From NCBI RefSeq assembly GCF_000307105.1, contig NC_018645.1:4660001-4724000 (forward strand): DNA of 64,000 bases. Reading direction: 5' to 3'. Shown one piece after another: positions 9,307-17,511 of this stretch (positions are counted from its first letter, which is position 1; the number at the start of each line of letters is the position of its first letter). The position numbers and the translations under genes were made by a program. The stretch is from Desulfobacula toluolica Tol2. Lineage in GTDB: Bacteria > Desulfobacterota > Desulfobacteria > Desulfobacterales > Desulfobacteraceae. Below the pieces are notes generated by a model, which ran no database searches, was not told the DNA's origin, and saw only the letters and a program-made list of their open reading frames with translations.

Positions 9307-10251
9307 ATGCAATATCATCATATTTTCGGCCCGGTTCCGTCCAGGCGGCTTGGCATTTCCCTGGGGGTTGATCTGGTTACCCATAAAACCTGCAGTCTGG
9401 ACTGTATTTATTGTGAGTGCGGGAAAACCACCCGGTTAACCATGGAGCAAAAAGAGTATGTCCGGTTCAAGGACGTGAAAAAAGAACTGGACCATTTCTG
9501 GCAGCATAATGATGATCCTGACTATATAACGTTTTCCGGTGCCGGCGAACCAACATTAAACAGCAAACTGGGACAGGTCATAGGTTATATCAAAGATAAA
9601 AAACCCCATATTAATGTAGCTGTTTTGACCAATTCCACCCTTTTTTTTGATCCAACAGTCCGGCATGCGCTTTTAAAAGCAGATCTTGTAGTGCCGTCTC
9701 TTGATGCTGTGTCAGACAAGGCATTTGCCAGGATTAACAGGCCTGGCAAGACTCTGGATACCAAGGAAATTGTAAAGGGAATTGAAGCTTTTGCAAAAGA
9801 ATACAAGGGAAAGATCTGGCTGGAAATTTTCATTCTTCCGGGAATTAATGACAGTACATCTGATTTGCTGCTGCTCAAAGAGGCTGTTCAAAAAATTCAG
9901 CCAAACCTGGTTCAGATCAATACCCTTGACCGGCCTGGAACTCTTGCGGGTATTAAACCCGCCTCAAGATCCGAGCTTGAACGAGCAATCCAAATTATAG
10001 GGTTTCCCAATAGCCAGATCATTGCAAAGGTGGATAAAAATATCAGGGCACACATACAAAGAGAAAATATAAAAGCGGCCATTGTTGAAACCATTCATCG
10101 CAGACCCTGCACAAAGCAGGATCTGCTGAAGATTTTAGGGGTTGAAAAAGAGGTGATCAACAACCATCTAACCATACTTGAACAGGAAGGCAAAATAGTT
10201 GGAAAAACCCAGGAACGGGGTGTTTTCTATCAGACATTAAAAGACTCATGA
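9307..10251 (+). CDS. Radical SAM protein of the COG0731 type with C-terminal winged helix
   Basis: This is a 314-residue radical SAM enzyme. GPVPSRRLGISLGVDL leads into the cluster motif CSLDCIYCECG, with the CxxxCxxC cysteines that bind a 4Fe-4S cluster and SAM. TFSGAGEPTLN and EIFILPGIND follow as expected for the barrel. The last 65 or so residues form a winged-helix-like segment (TKQDLLKILGVEKEVINNHL). Members of this group are often labelled as wyosine-synthesis related, but their role in bacteria is unclear. The gene lies between cobU and cobS and overlaps cobS by 4 bases, so it is translated with the cobamide genes. A role in that pathway is only an inference. Confidence 0.8.
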   Translation: MQYHHIFGPVPSRRLGISLGVDLVTHKTCSLDCIYCECGKTTRLTMEQKEYVRFKDVKKELDHFWQHNDDPDYITFSGAGEPTLNSKLGQVIGYIKDKKPHINVAVLTNSTLFFDPTVRHALLKADLVVPSLDAVSDKAFARINRPGKTLDTKEIVKGIEAFAKEYKGKIWLEIFILPGINDSTSDLLLLKEAVQKIQPNLVQINTLDRPGTLAGIKPASRSELERAIQIIGFPNSQIIAKVDKNIRAHIQRENIKAAIVETIHRRPCTKQDLLKILGVEKEVINNHLTILEQEGKIVGKTQERGVFYQTLKDS

Positions 10252-11006
10252 CAATAAAAAACATATTAACGGATTTAAGATCTGCAATCTTGTTTATCAC
10301 CATTCTTCCGGCAGGAAAAGATGTGGCCTATTCTCCCATGGGCATGATTAAATTTTTCCCCGTTGTCGGGCTTATACTTGGGGGGCTTCTCCTGGTATTT
10401 GATGCGGGCGTTTCAACACTTTGGTCGCCTGGTGTGGCAGCCGTTCTTGATGTTCTTTTCCTGGTTGTGGTGACCGGGGCATTTCATCTAGACGGTTTGG
10501 GGGATGCGGCAGACGGGTTGTTCAGTCACCGCTCCAAAGAACGGGCTCTTGAAATCATGAAAGACAGCAGAACAGGTATGATGGGGCTTGTGGCAGTGGT
10601 CTGTATCCTGGCTGTTAAAGCCGCCGGGATTTATTCCGTCAAAACAACCGGAACCCTTTTTCAAACAATGGACCTGCTGTTGATTGTTCCGGCATATGCT
10701 CGCGGGGCAATGATTGTTGGCATCAAGGTGCTGGATTACGGCAGAAAAGAGACCGGGACCGGGCTTGATTTGTTTGAAAAGGGTATTGGTCCAAAGGATT
10801 TTGCCTTTGTGCTGATTCCTGTGGTCATCTCCCTTTTTTTGGGGTATAAATGTCTGGTTTTGAACCTTGTTTTTCTTGGAACCCTGTGGCTGATACTGGG
10901 GTTTTACAAAAAAACACTCAATTGTATTACAGGAGATATGCTGGGTGCCATGACTGAAATCCTGGAAGCGGTTTTATTTTTGGCAACCGGGGCATTAATC
11001 GCTTAA
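10248..11006 (+). CDS. cobS: Adenosylcobinamide-GDP ribazoletransferase (cobamide synthase)
   Basis: CobS joins adenosylcobinamide-GDP to alpha-ribazole (or its phosphate) in the membrane, the step that attaches the lower ligand. The 252-residue protein is hydrophobic throughout. It has the family signature HLDGLGDAADGLFS followed by RALEIMKDSRTGMMG, which carries the acidic residues that bind magnesium. It starts within the last codons of the radical SAM gene (ATGA overlap) and ends 14 bases before cobD. Confidence 0.92.
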   Translation: MTIKNILTDLRSAILFITILPAGKDVAYSPMGMIKFFPVVGLILGGLLLVFDAGVSTLWSPGVAAVLDVLFLVVVTGAFHLDGLGDAADGLFSHRSKERALEIMKDSRTGMMGLVAVVCILAVKAAGIYSVKTTGTLFQTMDLLLIVPAYARGAMIVGIKVLDYGRKETGTGLDLFEKGIGPKDFAFVLIPVVISLFLGYKCLVLNLVFLGTLWLILGFYKKTLNCITGDMLGAMTEILEAVLFLATGALIA

Positions 11007-11020
11007 AAGGAAGAAATAAA

Positions 11021-12106
11021 ATGATTATCGGCCATGGCGGGAATAAAGCAAATCTGGCAGAAACACTGGGCTGCGGGGTTGATGAAATTGTTGACATGAG
11101 CAGCAATTTAAATCCTCTGGGACCGCCTGAAAACATAGAAAAAGTAATTTGTGACAACCTGGTTAAAATACGATCTCTGCCTGAAGCAGATGCCGTGACC
11201 ATGAGAAAAGGCTTTGCACACTTTCACGGAATAGATCACGAGAACGTTGTGGCAGGCAACGGAACCACCTGGTTTATTTACACCATCCCCAAAGCTTTGG
11301 CCTCAAAAAAGGTGTTGATTGCCGGTCCAACCTATTCGGATTACAAGGATGCCTGCCTTATGCATAACATTGACTTTGCGCATTGCCTTGCAAAAGAGCC
11401 AAAAATGTTTGCACCAGATATTGACGACCTGTCCAGAATGGCAAAAGACGCGGATACGGTGTTTCTTTGTAATCCCAACAACCCTACTGGCGCATTGATG
11501 CCAAGAGAACAGCTTGACTACCTGATTCAAAAACACGAGAATACGGTTTTTATCATTGATGAATCCTATCTTCCATTTGTGGATCAGGCCCGGGAGATAT
11601 CCCTGGTGTCGGAAACCGGATATAAAAATCTGATTGTGTTGTCCTCCATGTCCAAAATATTCAGAATACCAGGGCTTCGTACCGGGTTTTTAAGTGCATC
11701 CAGAAAACTTGCTGAAAAAATCATGGCCTGTTACCAGCCCTGGAGTGTCAATGCACTGGCCCAGACAGTGATCGAACATATCTTTGATCACCCGGAAAAA
11801 ATCGAACCCTTTTATCAAAAAACAAGAGACTATATAAAAACGGAAAAACAGCTCTTTCTTGAAAGTCTTGAGGATATTCAAGAATTAAAATTATTGGATT
11901 CAACCACATATTTTATTTTGGCCCGGCTGACAAACGGGTTGACCTCAGAAGAATTTTGTAAAAAAATCGGACAACACAAAATTCTGATCCGGGATTGTTC
12001 CAATTTTCTGGGCCTGTCCGATCAGTATGTGAGATTTTCATTAAAGCAAAGATCTGTCAATTTGCATCTTGCCGAGTTGATAAAACAGGCTGTGAAAAAT
12101 GATTGA
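11021..12106 (+). CDS. cobD: Threonine-phosphate decarboxylase (PLP enzyme)
   Basis: CobD makes (R)-1-aminopropan-2-ol phosphate, the linker between corrin ring and nucleotide loop. The 361-residue fold-type I aminotransferase-like protein begins with the CobD-typical GHGGNKANLAE and DMSSNLNPLGPP. It has NPNNPTG for cofactor binding and the Schiff-base lysine K212 in SSMSKIFRIPGLRTGF. HisC is a close paralogue, but the N-terminal GHGG motif and the cob neighbours favour CobD. It overlaps cbiB by 8 bases. Confidence 0.88.
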   Translation: MIIGHGGNKANLAETLGCGVDEIVDMSSNLNPLGPPENIEKVICDNLVKIRSLPEADAVTMRKGFAHFHGIDHENVVAGNGTTWFIYTIPKALASKKVLIAGPTYSDYKDACLMHNIDFAHCLAKEPKMFAPDIDDLSRMAKDADTVFLCNPNNPTGALMPREQLDYLIQKHENTVFIIDESYLPFVDQAREISLVSETGYKNLIVLSSMSKIFRIPGLRTGFLSASRKLAEKIMACYQPWSVNALAQTVIEHIFDHPEKIEPFYQKTRDYIKTEKQLFLESLEDIQELKLLDSTTYFILARLTNGLTSEEFCKKIGQHKILIRDCSNFLGLSDQYVRFSLKQRSVNLHLAELIKQAVKND

Positions 12107-13049
12107 AATTCATTGGTACATTATTCCGGCTGCGTTTATCCTTGACTTTATCCTTGGCGATCCTGATATTTTGCCCCATCCAATCATCTATATGGGAAAG
12201 GCCATCAATTTTTTTGAAAGCCGTTTCAGAAAATGGTTCAAGCATCTTCTGGTTTCCGGGCTGTTTTTTTCCTGTTTTCTGATTTTTTCCACATGGTTGA
12301 TTGCCTTTATCATTATAAAATTGAGCATGGCTGTCCATCCTGTTTTTGGCGATCTTGTTCAGGTTATTCTGCTGTTTTTCTGTTTTTCATCAAAAAGCCT
12401 TGAAAAAGCTGCATCAGGTGTTTTTTTTGCTCTTAAAGAGAATAATATTGAAAAAGCCCGGAAAAAAGTTTCCATGATTGTGGGCCGTCAGACAAAGGAT
12501 CTGGATCAAAAAGCCATTACGCGCGCCAGTGTGGAAACAGTGGCTGAAAATTTTGTGGACGGGTTTTTATCGCCTTTGTTTTTTGCAATGATCGGGGGGG
12601 TGCCATGGGCTCTTGCCTACAAAATGGTCAATACCCTGGATTCAATGGTAGGCTATAAAAATGACACATATCTTCTTTTTGGCCGGGCATCTGCAAGAAT
12701 TGACGATGTGGCCAATTTTATTCCGGCAAGACTGTCGGTACTGGTCATTGCCTTAAGTGCAGGTCTGCTTTCGTTTAAAAAAGGGATTCTGGCATTAAAG
12801 ACTGGATTTGTCCAGGGATCACGCCATAAAAGCCCTAATGCCGGTTATCCGGAGGCTGCTTTTTCAGGTGCCCTTGAAATAAGACTTGGCGGGCCAAACA
12901 TGTATCATGGTGCCATGGTTGAAAAGCCGTTTATTGGAAAAGATTTTAAAGATCCTGAAAAAGAAAAAATAAAACAGGCTTGTGATCTGATGATGCTCAG
13001 CTCTTTGACAGCCATCCTGGTTTCAGTCGTCTTTTTCTTTGTTGTTTAG
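12099..13049 (+). CDS. cbiB: Adenosylcobinamide-phosphate synthase
   Basis: CbiB attaches aminopropanol phosphate to adenosylcobyric acid in the membrane. The 316-residue protein has several membrane segments. Recognisable motifs are LDFILGDPDILPHPI, GRQTKDLDQ, RASVETVAENFVDG, YKMVNTLDSMVGYKN and SPNAGYPEAAFSGAL, all typical of CbiB. It overlaps the end of cobD by 8 bases and so is translated with it. No corrin-ring synthesis genes are nearby, so the operon serves the late steps and salvage. Confidence 0.92.
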   Translation: MIEIHWYIIPAAFILDFILGDPDILPHPIIYMGKAINFFESRFRKWFKHLLVSGLFFSCFLIFSTWLIAFIIIKLSMAVHPVFGDLVQVILLFFCFSSKSLEKAASGVFFALKENNIEKARKKVSMIVGRQTKDLDQKAITRASVETVAENFVDGFLSPLFFAMIGGVPWALAYKMVNTLDSMVGYKNDTYLLFGRASARIDDVANFIPARLSVLVIALSAGLLSFKKGILALKTGFVQGSRHKSPNAGYPEAAFSGALEIRLGGPNMYHGAMVEKPFIGKDFKDPEKEKIKQACDLMMLSSLTAILVSVVFFFVV

Positions 13050-13167
13050 AGTACTCTTAGGACTAAGAACTTTGAAAGGCCTTTGGCCAAAAACAACTCT
13101 TTGTCCTTTGATTGTCAATGTTATTTTATTTGAATTCCTTAATAAATTTTTAAAGGAAAAAATTTCA

Positions 13168-13986
13168 ATGGCCGTATTACCTGACAAACCGTTCAAGCTT
13201 GGCACAACCTCTTTTATTTTTCCGGATCATATTATCCCCAATGTAAAAAAACTGGGGGCTTTTTTTGATGAAATCGAGCTGCTTGTGTTTGAAAGCATGC
13301 CTGAAGAAGTTTTGCCTTCAAAAGATGATGTGAAAAAGCTTTTAGAGTTATCCCAAAAATTGAATTTAACTTATAATATACATCTTCCCATTGATGTGAG
13401 TCTGACTTGCGATGATTTAAAAAAAAGACAAACATCTGCGGACATGCTTTTAAAGGTTATTGATCTTTTCACCCCTCTTGCACCCAGCACCCACACACTT
13501 CACCTTGATATGCCCAAGGGGATTAAAACGGATAAGGGTAATTTAAGACAGCTCAAAGATTGGGAAGAAAAAGCCCGGCAAGGCCTTGGGGCACTGGTGT
13601 CAGGACTGTCCAATCCAGGGATCATTTCCGTTGAAACTCTTGATTACCCGTTTTCCCTGGTCGAAACCCTGGTGGAGGAGTTTAAAACGTCCGTTTGTAT
13701 TGATGTCGGTCACCAGATAAAATATGGTCATAATCTTTTGAAAACTTTTGAAAAACATCAATATAGAACGTCCATCATGCACCTGCATGGTGTTGATTTT
13801 TCCGTGCCGTCTGGAAAAGATCATACTGCTTTGGATAAATTACCGGAAAAACATTTCAGACAAGTTCAATTCATTCTGGAAAATTTTGAAGGGGTGGTCA
13901 GTATTGAGGTGTTTAATCTTGAAAACCTGAATCGATCCTTGGCTTTTCTTTCAAAGATATTTAAAAATATTGCGCCATGTGTCTGA
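13168..13986 (+). CDS. cbiR: Cobamide-remodelling phosphodiesterase, CbiR-like (AP endonuclease/TIM-barrel superfamily)
   Basis: The 272-residue protein has the sugar-phosphate isomerase/AP-endonuclease TIM-barrel look. KLGTTSFIFPDHIIPNV is at the start, then DEIELLVFES, TYNIHLPID, THTLHLDMPKGI, SVETLDY, VCIDVGHQIKYGH and MHLHGVDF, with His, Asp and Glu metal ligands at strand ends. CbiR enzymes of this superfamily cleave the nucleotide loop of imported cobamides so that a different lower ligand can be fitted. Position directly after cbiB, and the start motif, support CbiR over a generic isomerase. ATG 13168 follows TAAAGGA; the frame is open upstream to 13039 but with no ribosome site there. 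The 118-base gap after cbiB shows no hairpin. Confidence 0.72.
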   Translation: MAVLPDKPFKLGTTSFIFPDHIIPNVKKLGAFFDEIELLVFESMPEEVLPSKDDVKKLLELSQKLNLTYNIHLPIDVSLTCDDLKKRQTSADMLLKVIDLFTPLAPSTHTLHLDMPKGIKTDKGNLRQLKDWEEKARQGLGALVSGLSNPGIISVETLDYPFSLVETLVEEFKTSVCIDVGHQIKYGHNLLKTFEKHQYRTSIMHLHGVDFSVPSGKDHTALDKLPEKHFRQVQFILENFEGVVSIEVFNLENLNRSLAFLSKIFKNIAPCV

Positions 13987-14002
13987 CATTGAGCAGATTC
14001 AA

Positions 14003-14049
14003 CACAGGTCTTATCCAAAAATTATGATAATTTTTGGATAAGACCTGTG
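14003..14049. terminator. Perfect 23-bp palindrome, likely bidirectional terminator
   Basis: Two 23-base arms, 14003-14025 and 14027-14049, are exact reverse complements with a single-base loop. The core is GGTCTTATCCAAAAATTAT. It lies 17 bases after the cbiR stop and about 107 bases before the end of the convergent cNMP-domain gene. ATCCATGTTTTTTTG follows on the plus strand. Position and shape fit a strong terminator for both strands; a one-base loop means it may also form a cruciform. Confidence 0.7.
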
Positions 14050-14155
14050 AATCCATGTTTTTTTGTAATTATTGACCTTGATGCAGATGGGGTCGTTTAC
14101 GATGGAAATCCTCTTGCCGTGGAAAAATAAGGTTGAGGGTGATATCATTTTGGGC

Positions 14156-14560
14156 TCAAAGGTGTTTTGCGGTAAGCTCACTTCCGTTTGCCATGATTTG
14201 ATTTCCTATTTCCGAGTCACTGATCAAAAGATCCATGAAATCCTGGCGGGTAAGTTTGAATGCATCGCCGTCGGTTAATGCAACACCTGTCCCCAGATAT
14301 TTGGGTGCTGCAATGATGGTTGCCCAGCCGATAAAATCCCCTTTTTTGTCCAATATGATATGTTTTCCGTTTTTAAATGAGATTTTATATTGACCTGAAA
14401 GGAGAATATAAAATTCTCTTGCAATTTCATCTTCTTTTATCAGGACATCCCCTTTTTTTATTTTTACCAGGTGGAGGAGGTTAAAAATTTTTTCAAGTTT
14501 TCCAATCTCTATATTTTTAAAAATAGGCATTGCTCTTAATATATTAATTTCATTAAACAT
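14156..14560 (-). CDS. Small cyclic-nucleotide-binding-domain protein
   Basis: This 134-residue protein consists of one cNMP-binding (CRP-like) beta-roll and nothing else. The roll begins at FKNIEIGKLEKIFNLL and continues through VKIKKGDVLIKEDEIAREFYILLSG and a GTGVALTDG segment. There is no C-terminal helix-turn-helix, so it is not a transcription factor by itself. The phosphate-binding cassette residues of CRP (GE...RSA) are not clearly conserved (FIGWATIIAAPKYLG), so ligand binding is uncertain. An AGGAG site lies just before the ATG at 14560. It converges on the cobamide operon across the 23-bp palindrome. Confidence 0.7.
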   Translation of the reverse strand: MFNEINILRAMPIFKNIEIGKLEKIFNLLHLVKIKKGDVLIKEDEIAREFYILLSGQYKISFKNGKHIILDKKGDFIGWATIIAAPKYLGTGVALTDGDAFKLTRQDFMDLLISDSEIGNQIMANGSELTAKHL

Positions 14561-14912
14561 TTCATCTCCTTTTAGACATAGCGTGTAGTAAATAACATAT
14601 CAATAACTGTTACTGATAGAATAAATTAAACTCAGCAGTAAGTCAATCAAAGGATTTGCTGCCCTTACTTGGATAAATGGGATCATGGATCAATGAGATC
14701 AGGCTTTTGTTATTGTCTTTTGATCAACCTTTTGAAAAAAGAGTATATATGAGGTCAACTTATAATTATCCAAAGTTTATAAAGAGTGTTGTCTTGAATA
14801 AAAAGAACAGCTTTGGTATCTTTAAGGTTCGAAAAAAAACAATATTTACGGCTTACAGATTAAAGGCAATTCTGTGAGCTTTTAATTTTTATTAATCGCA
14901 GGAAGTGTTAAG
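14561..14912. other. Intergenic region between divergent genes, nothing coding seen
   Basis: These 352 bases separate the minus-strand cNMP-domain gene from ispG and must contain both promoters. A 66-codon frame at 14677-14877 has no ribosome site and a composition like non-coding DNA. No RNA gene or riboswitch fold was recognised. Confidence 0.4.
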
Positions 14913-16007
14913 ATGTCACTGGTTGATCAAAGACGTTCCACCCGGCAAATCAGTGTCGGCAATGTTAAAATAGGTTCCATGGCCCAGGTTTCAGTTCAAT
15001 CCATGACCAATACCCAGACCCAGGATGTGGTGGCTACGGTTAACCAGATTCTTGCTCTTGAAAAGGCAGGTTGTGAAATCATCCGGGTGGCGGTTCCTGA
15101 CATGGAAGCGGCGCAGGCCATTGAAAAGATCAAGCAGCAGATCACCATTCCAATCATTGCTGATATTCATTTTGATTTCAGGCTGGCACTGGCATCTGCA
15201 ACAGCAGGTGCTGATGCCTTAAGAATAAATCCGGGTAATATCGGGGAAGCCAAAAAAATCAAAGCAGTCGTGGATTGTGCAAAAAAACATGGTATTCCAA
15301 TTCGGATAGGCGTGAATGCAGGTTCTCTTGAACAAGAGATTGAACAGCGCCTGGGAACAACGCCTCAAGCCATGGTGGAGAGCGCGGTGCGCAATATCAA
15401 GATTCTTGAGGACCTGGATTTTCATGACATAAAAGTGTCCCTGAAAGCTTCGGATGTTTCAAGAACAGTGTCTGCCTACCGGCTTCTGGCACCCAGAACG
15501 GATGTGCCTTTTCATATAGGGGTAACGGAAGCCGGCGGGCTTTATGCGGGTATCACAAAATCAGCCATAGGTATTGGTATGCTTTTGGCCCAGGGTCTGG
15601 GTGATACCCTCCGGGTTTCATTGACACGGGACCCGGTTGAAGAAGTCAGGACCGGTTATGAAATTTTAAGGGCTCTGGGGATAAGAAGCCGCGGACCGGA
15701 ACTGATTTCATGCCCCACATGCGGACGGTGTAAAATTGATCTTTTTAAAATTGCCGAACAAGTAGAAAAAGCTTTACTTGAACGGTCTTCCCGGATTAAA
15801 GTTGCGATTATGGGATGTGTTGTAAACGGACCCGGTGAAGCAAAAGAGGCGGATATCGGCATCGCAGGTGGTGATGGCAAGGGGATTCTATTTAAAAAGG
15901 GAAAAGTTATACGGAAAATAGATCAGGATGAACTTGTGGATCAATTGCTGAGCGAAATAGACAAAATGATAAAGAATTCGGAGAAATTTAATGGCAAAAA
16001 AGAGTAA
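14913..16007 (+). CDS. ispG: 4-hydroxy-3-methylbut-2-enyl-diphosphate synthase
   Basis: IspG (GcpE) converts methylerythritol cyclodiphosphate to HMBPP in the MEP isoprenoid pathway using a 4Fe-4S cluster. The 364-residue length fits the bacterial two-domain form. The TIM-barrel part has VSVQSMTNTQTQDV, RVAVPDMEAA and PIIADIHFD; the cluster part has SCPTCGRC and GCVVNGPGEAKEADIGIAGG with the three cluster cysteines. It overlaps proS by 17 bases, and the run continues into rel, so isoprenoid synthesis, translation and stringent-response genes are transcribed together here. Confidence 0.95.
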   Translation: MSLVDQRRSTRQISVGNVKIGSMAQVSVQSMTNTQTQDVVATVNQILALEKAGCEIIRVAVPDMEAAQAIEKIKQQITIPIIADIHFDFRLALASATAGADALRINPGNIGEAKKIKAVVDCAKKHGIPIRIGVNAGSLEQEIEQRLGTTPQAMVESAVRNIKILEDLDFHDIKVSLKASDVSRTVSAYRLLAPRTDVPFHIGVTEAGGLYAGITKSAIGIGMLLAQGLGDTLRVSLTRDPVEEVRTGYEILRALGIRSRGPELISCPTCGRCKIDLFKIAEQVEKALLERSSRIKVAIMGCVVNGPGEAKEADIGIAGGDGKGILFKKGKVIRKIDQDELVDQLLSEIDKMIKNSEKFNGKKE

Positions 16008-17502
16008 AACAGCGATCACCCCGACCCGGGAACAAGATTATCCAGCTTGGTATCAGGAAGTGATCAAAGCGTCGGATATGGCGGAAAATTCACCTGTCAG
16101 GGGATGCATGGTGATAAAACCTTGGGGGTATGCCATCTGGGAAAATATTATGCACCAGATGGATGCCATGTTTAAGCAGACCGGTGTGAAAAATGCCTAT
16201 TTTCCCTTGTTTATTCCGTTAAGCTACCTGGAAAAAGAGGCGGAGCATGTGGAAGGGTTTGCCAAAGAGTGTGCCGTTGTAACCCACCACAAGCTTGAAT
16301 CCGATGGTGAAGGCGGTTTAAAACCGGCTGGAAAACTGACTGAGCCTTTGATTGTCCGTCCCACATCGGAAACCATTATAGGGGAATCAATGGCCAGATG
16401 GACCACAAGTTATCGGGATCTGCCTATTTTGTTAAACCAGTGGGCAAATGTTGTTCGATGGGAGATGCGTACCCGGATGTTTCTGAGAACCAGCGAGTTT
16501 TTATGGCAGGAAGGCCATACCGCACATGCCACGGAATCCGAAGCAAAAGAGAGAACCATGCTCATGCTGGATATCTATACAAAATTTGTTGAAGACTATC
16601 TGGCCATGCCGGTGATCAGGGGCAGGAAAACGGTTTCAGAACGGTTTCCGGGAGCCGATGATACAACTTGTATTGAAGCCATGATGCAGGATAAACGAGC
16701 GCTTCAGGCCGGCACCTCCCACTTTCTGGGCCAGAATTTCGCCAAAGGGTCTGATATAAAATTTCAGAATGAAGAAGGTACGGAAACCTTTGCCTGGACC
16801 ACTTCCTGGGGAGTTTCCACCCGGATGATCGGCGGAATGATCATGGTGCATTCGGATGATGACGGTCTTGTTTTGCCACCAAAAATAGCACCTGCCCATG
16901 TTGTTATTCTTCCTATATTTAAAAAAGGGGAAGATCGTCGAACCATTATGGAAAGCGCCCATGGCCTTAAAGATGCATTGGAAGAAAAACAATTTCATGG
17001 CAGAAAGATTATTGTTGAAATTGACGACAGGGATATCGGCGGTACAAGGGGTTGGGACTGGGTAAAAAAAGGGATTCCAGTCAGGATTGAACTGGGTCCA
17101 AGAGACATTGAACAAAACAGTGTTTTCATGGCCAGAAGGGATAACCCATCAAATCAGAAACAATCCATGGACAGGGAAGAGTTTATTGATCAGATTACTG
17201 ATATCCTGGATAATATTCAAGATACCCTTTTTAATCGTGCCGTGACCCGAAGAAAAGAAAACACCTTTGAAATTGATGATAAAAAGAAATTTTACAAGCT
17301 GTATCAAAAATCCAAGGGATTTAATAATGGTGCTTTTATCATGTCCCACTGGTGCGGATCAGAAAAATGTGAGGAAAAAATCAAAAAAGATCTGTCCGTC
17401 ACCATTCGCTGTATTCCGTTTGACAGCCCTACAGAAGAAGGCAGGTGCATTTGTTGTGATAACCCCAGCTCACGAAGGGTACTCTTTGCAAAAGCATATT
17501 AA
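15991..17502 (+). CDS. proS: Prolyl-tRNA synthetase, archaeal/eukaryal type
   Basis: ProRS charges tRNA-Pro. This 503-residue version lacks the editing insertion found in the longer bacterial type and carries the extra C-terminal zinc-binding-like domain (MSHWCGSEKCEEKI and GRCICCDNPSS). That is the archaeal/eukaryal architecture, also common in some bacteria. Class II motifs are visible: RGCMVIKPWGYAIWE, RPTSETIIGESMARW, NQWANVVRWEMRTRMFLRTSEFLWQEGHT-like motif 2, and GGTRGWDWVKKGIPVRIELGPRD for the anticodon domain. Its start lies inside the end of ispG. Confidence 0.94.
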   Translation: MAKKSKTAITPTREQDYPAWYQEVIKASDMAENSPVRGCMVIKPWGYAIWENIMHQMDAMFKQTGVKNAYFPLFIPLSYLEKEAEHVEGFAKECAVVTHHKLESDGEGGLKPAGKLTEPLIVRPTSETIIGESMARWTTSYRDLPILLNQWANVVRWEMRTRMFLRTSEFLWQEGHTAHATESEAKERTMLMLDIYTKFVEDYLAMPVIRGRKTVSERFPGADDTTCIEAMMQDKRALQAGTSHFLGQNFAKGSDIKFQNEEGTETFAWTTSWGVSTRMIGGMIMVHSDDDGLVLPPKIAPAHVVILPIFKKGEDRRTIMESAHGLKDALEEKQFHGRKIIVEIDDRDIGGTRGWDWVKKGIPVRIELGPRDIEQNSVFMARRDNPSNQKQSMDREEFIDQITDILDNIQDTLFNRAVTRRKENTFEIDDKKKFYKLYQKSKGFNNGAFIMSHWCGSEKCEEKIKKDLSVTIRCIPFDSPTEEGRCICCDNPSSRRVLFAKAY

Positions 17503-17511
17503 GTTGCATCA

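Noticed and set aside
14072..14278. Plus-strand frame over the cNMP-domain gene
   Set aside because: It overlaps the convincing minus-strand cNMP gene and has no coding character.
14677..14877. 66-codon plus-strand frame before ispG
   Set aside because: No ribosome site, no motif, and it lies in a promoter-bearing gap between divergent genes.
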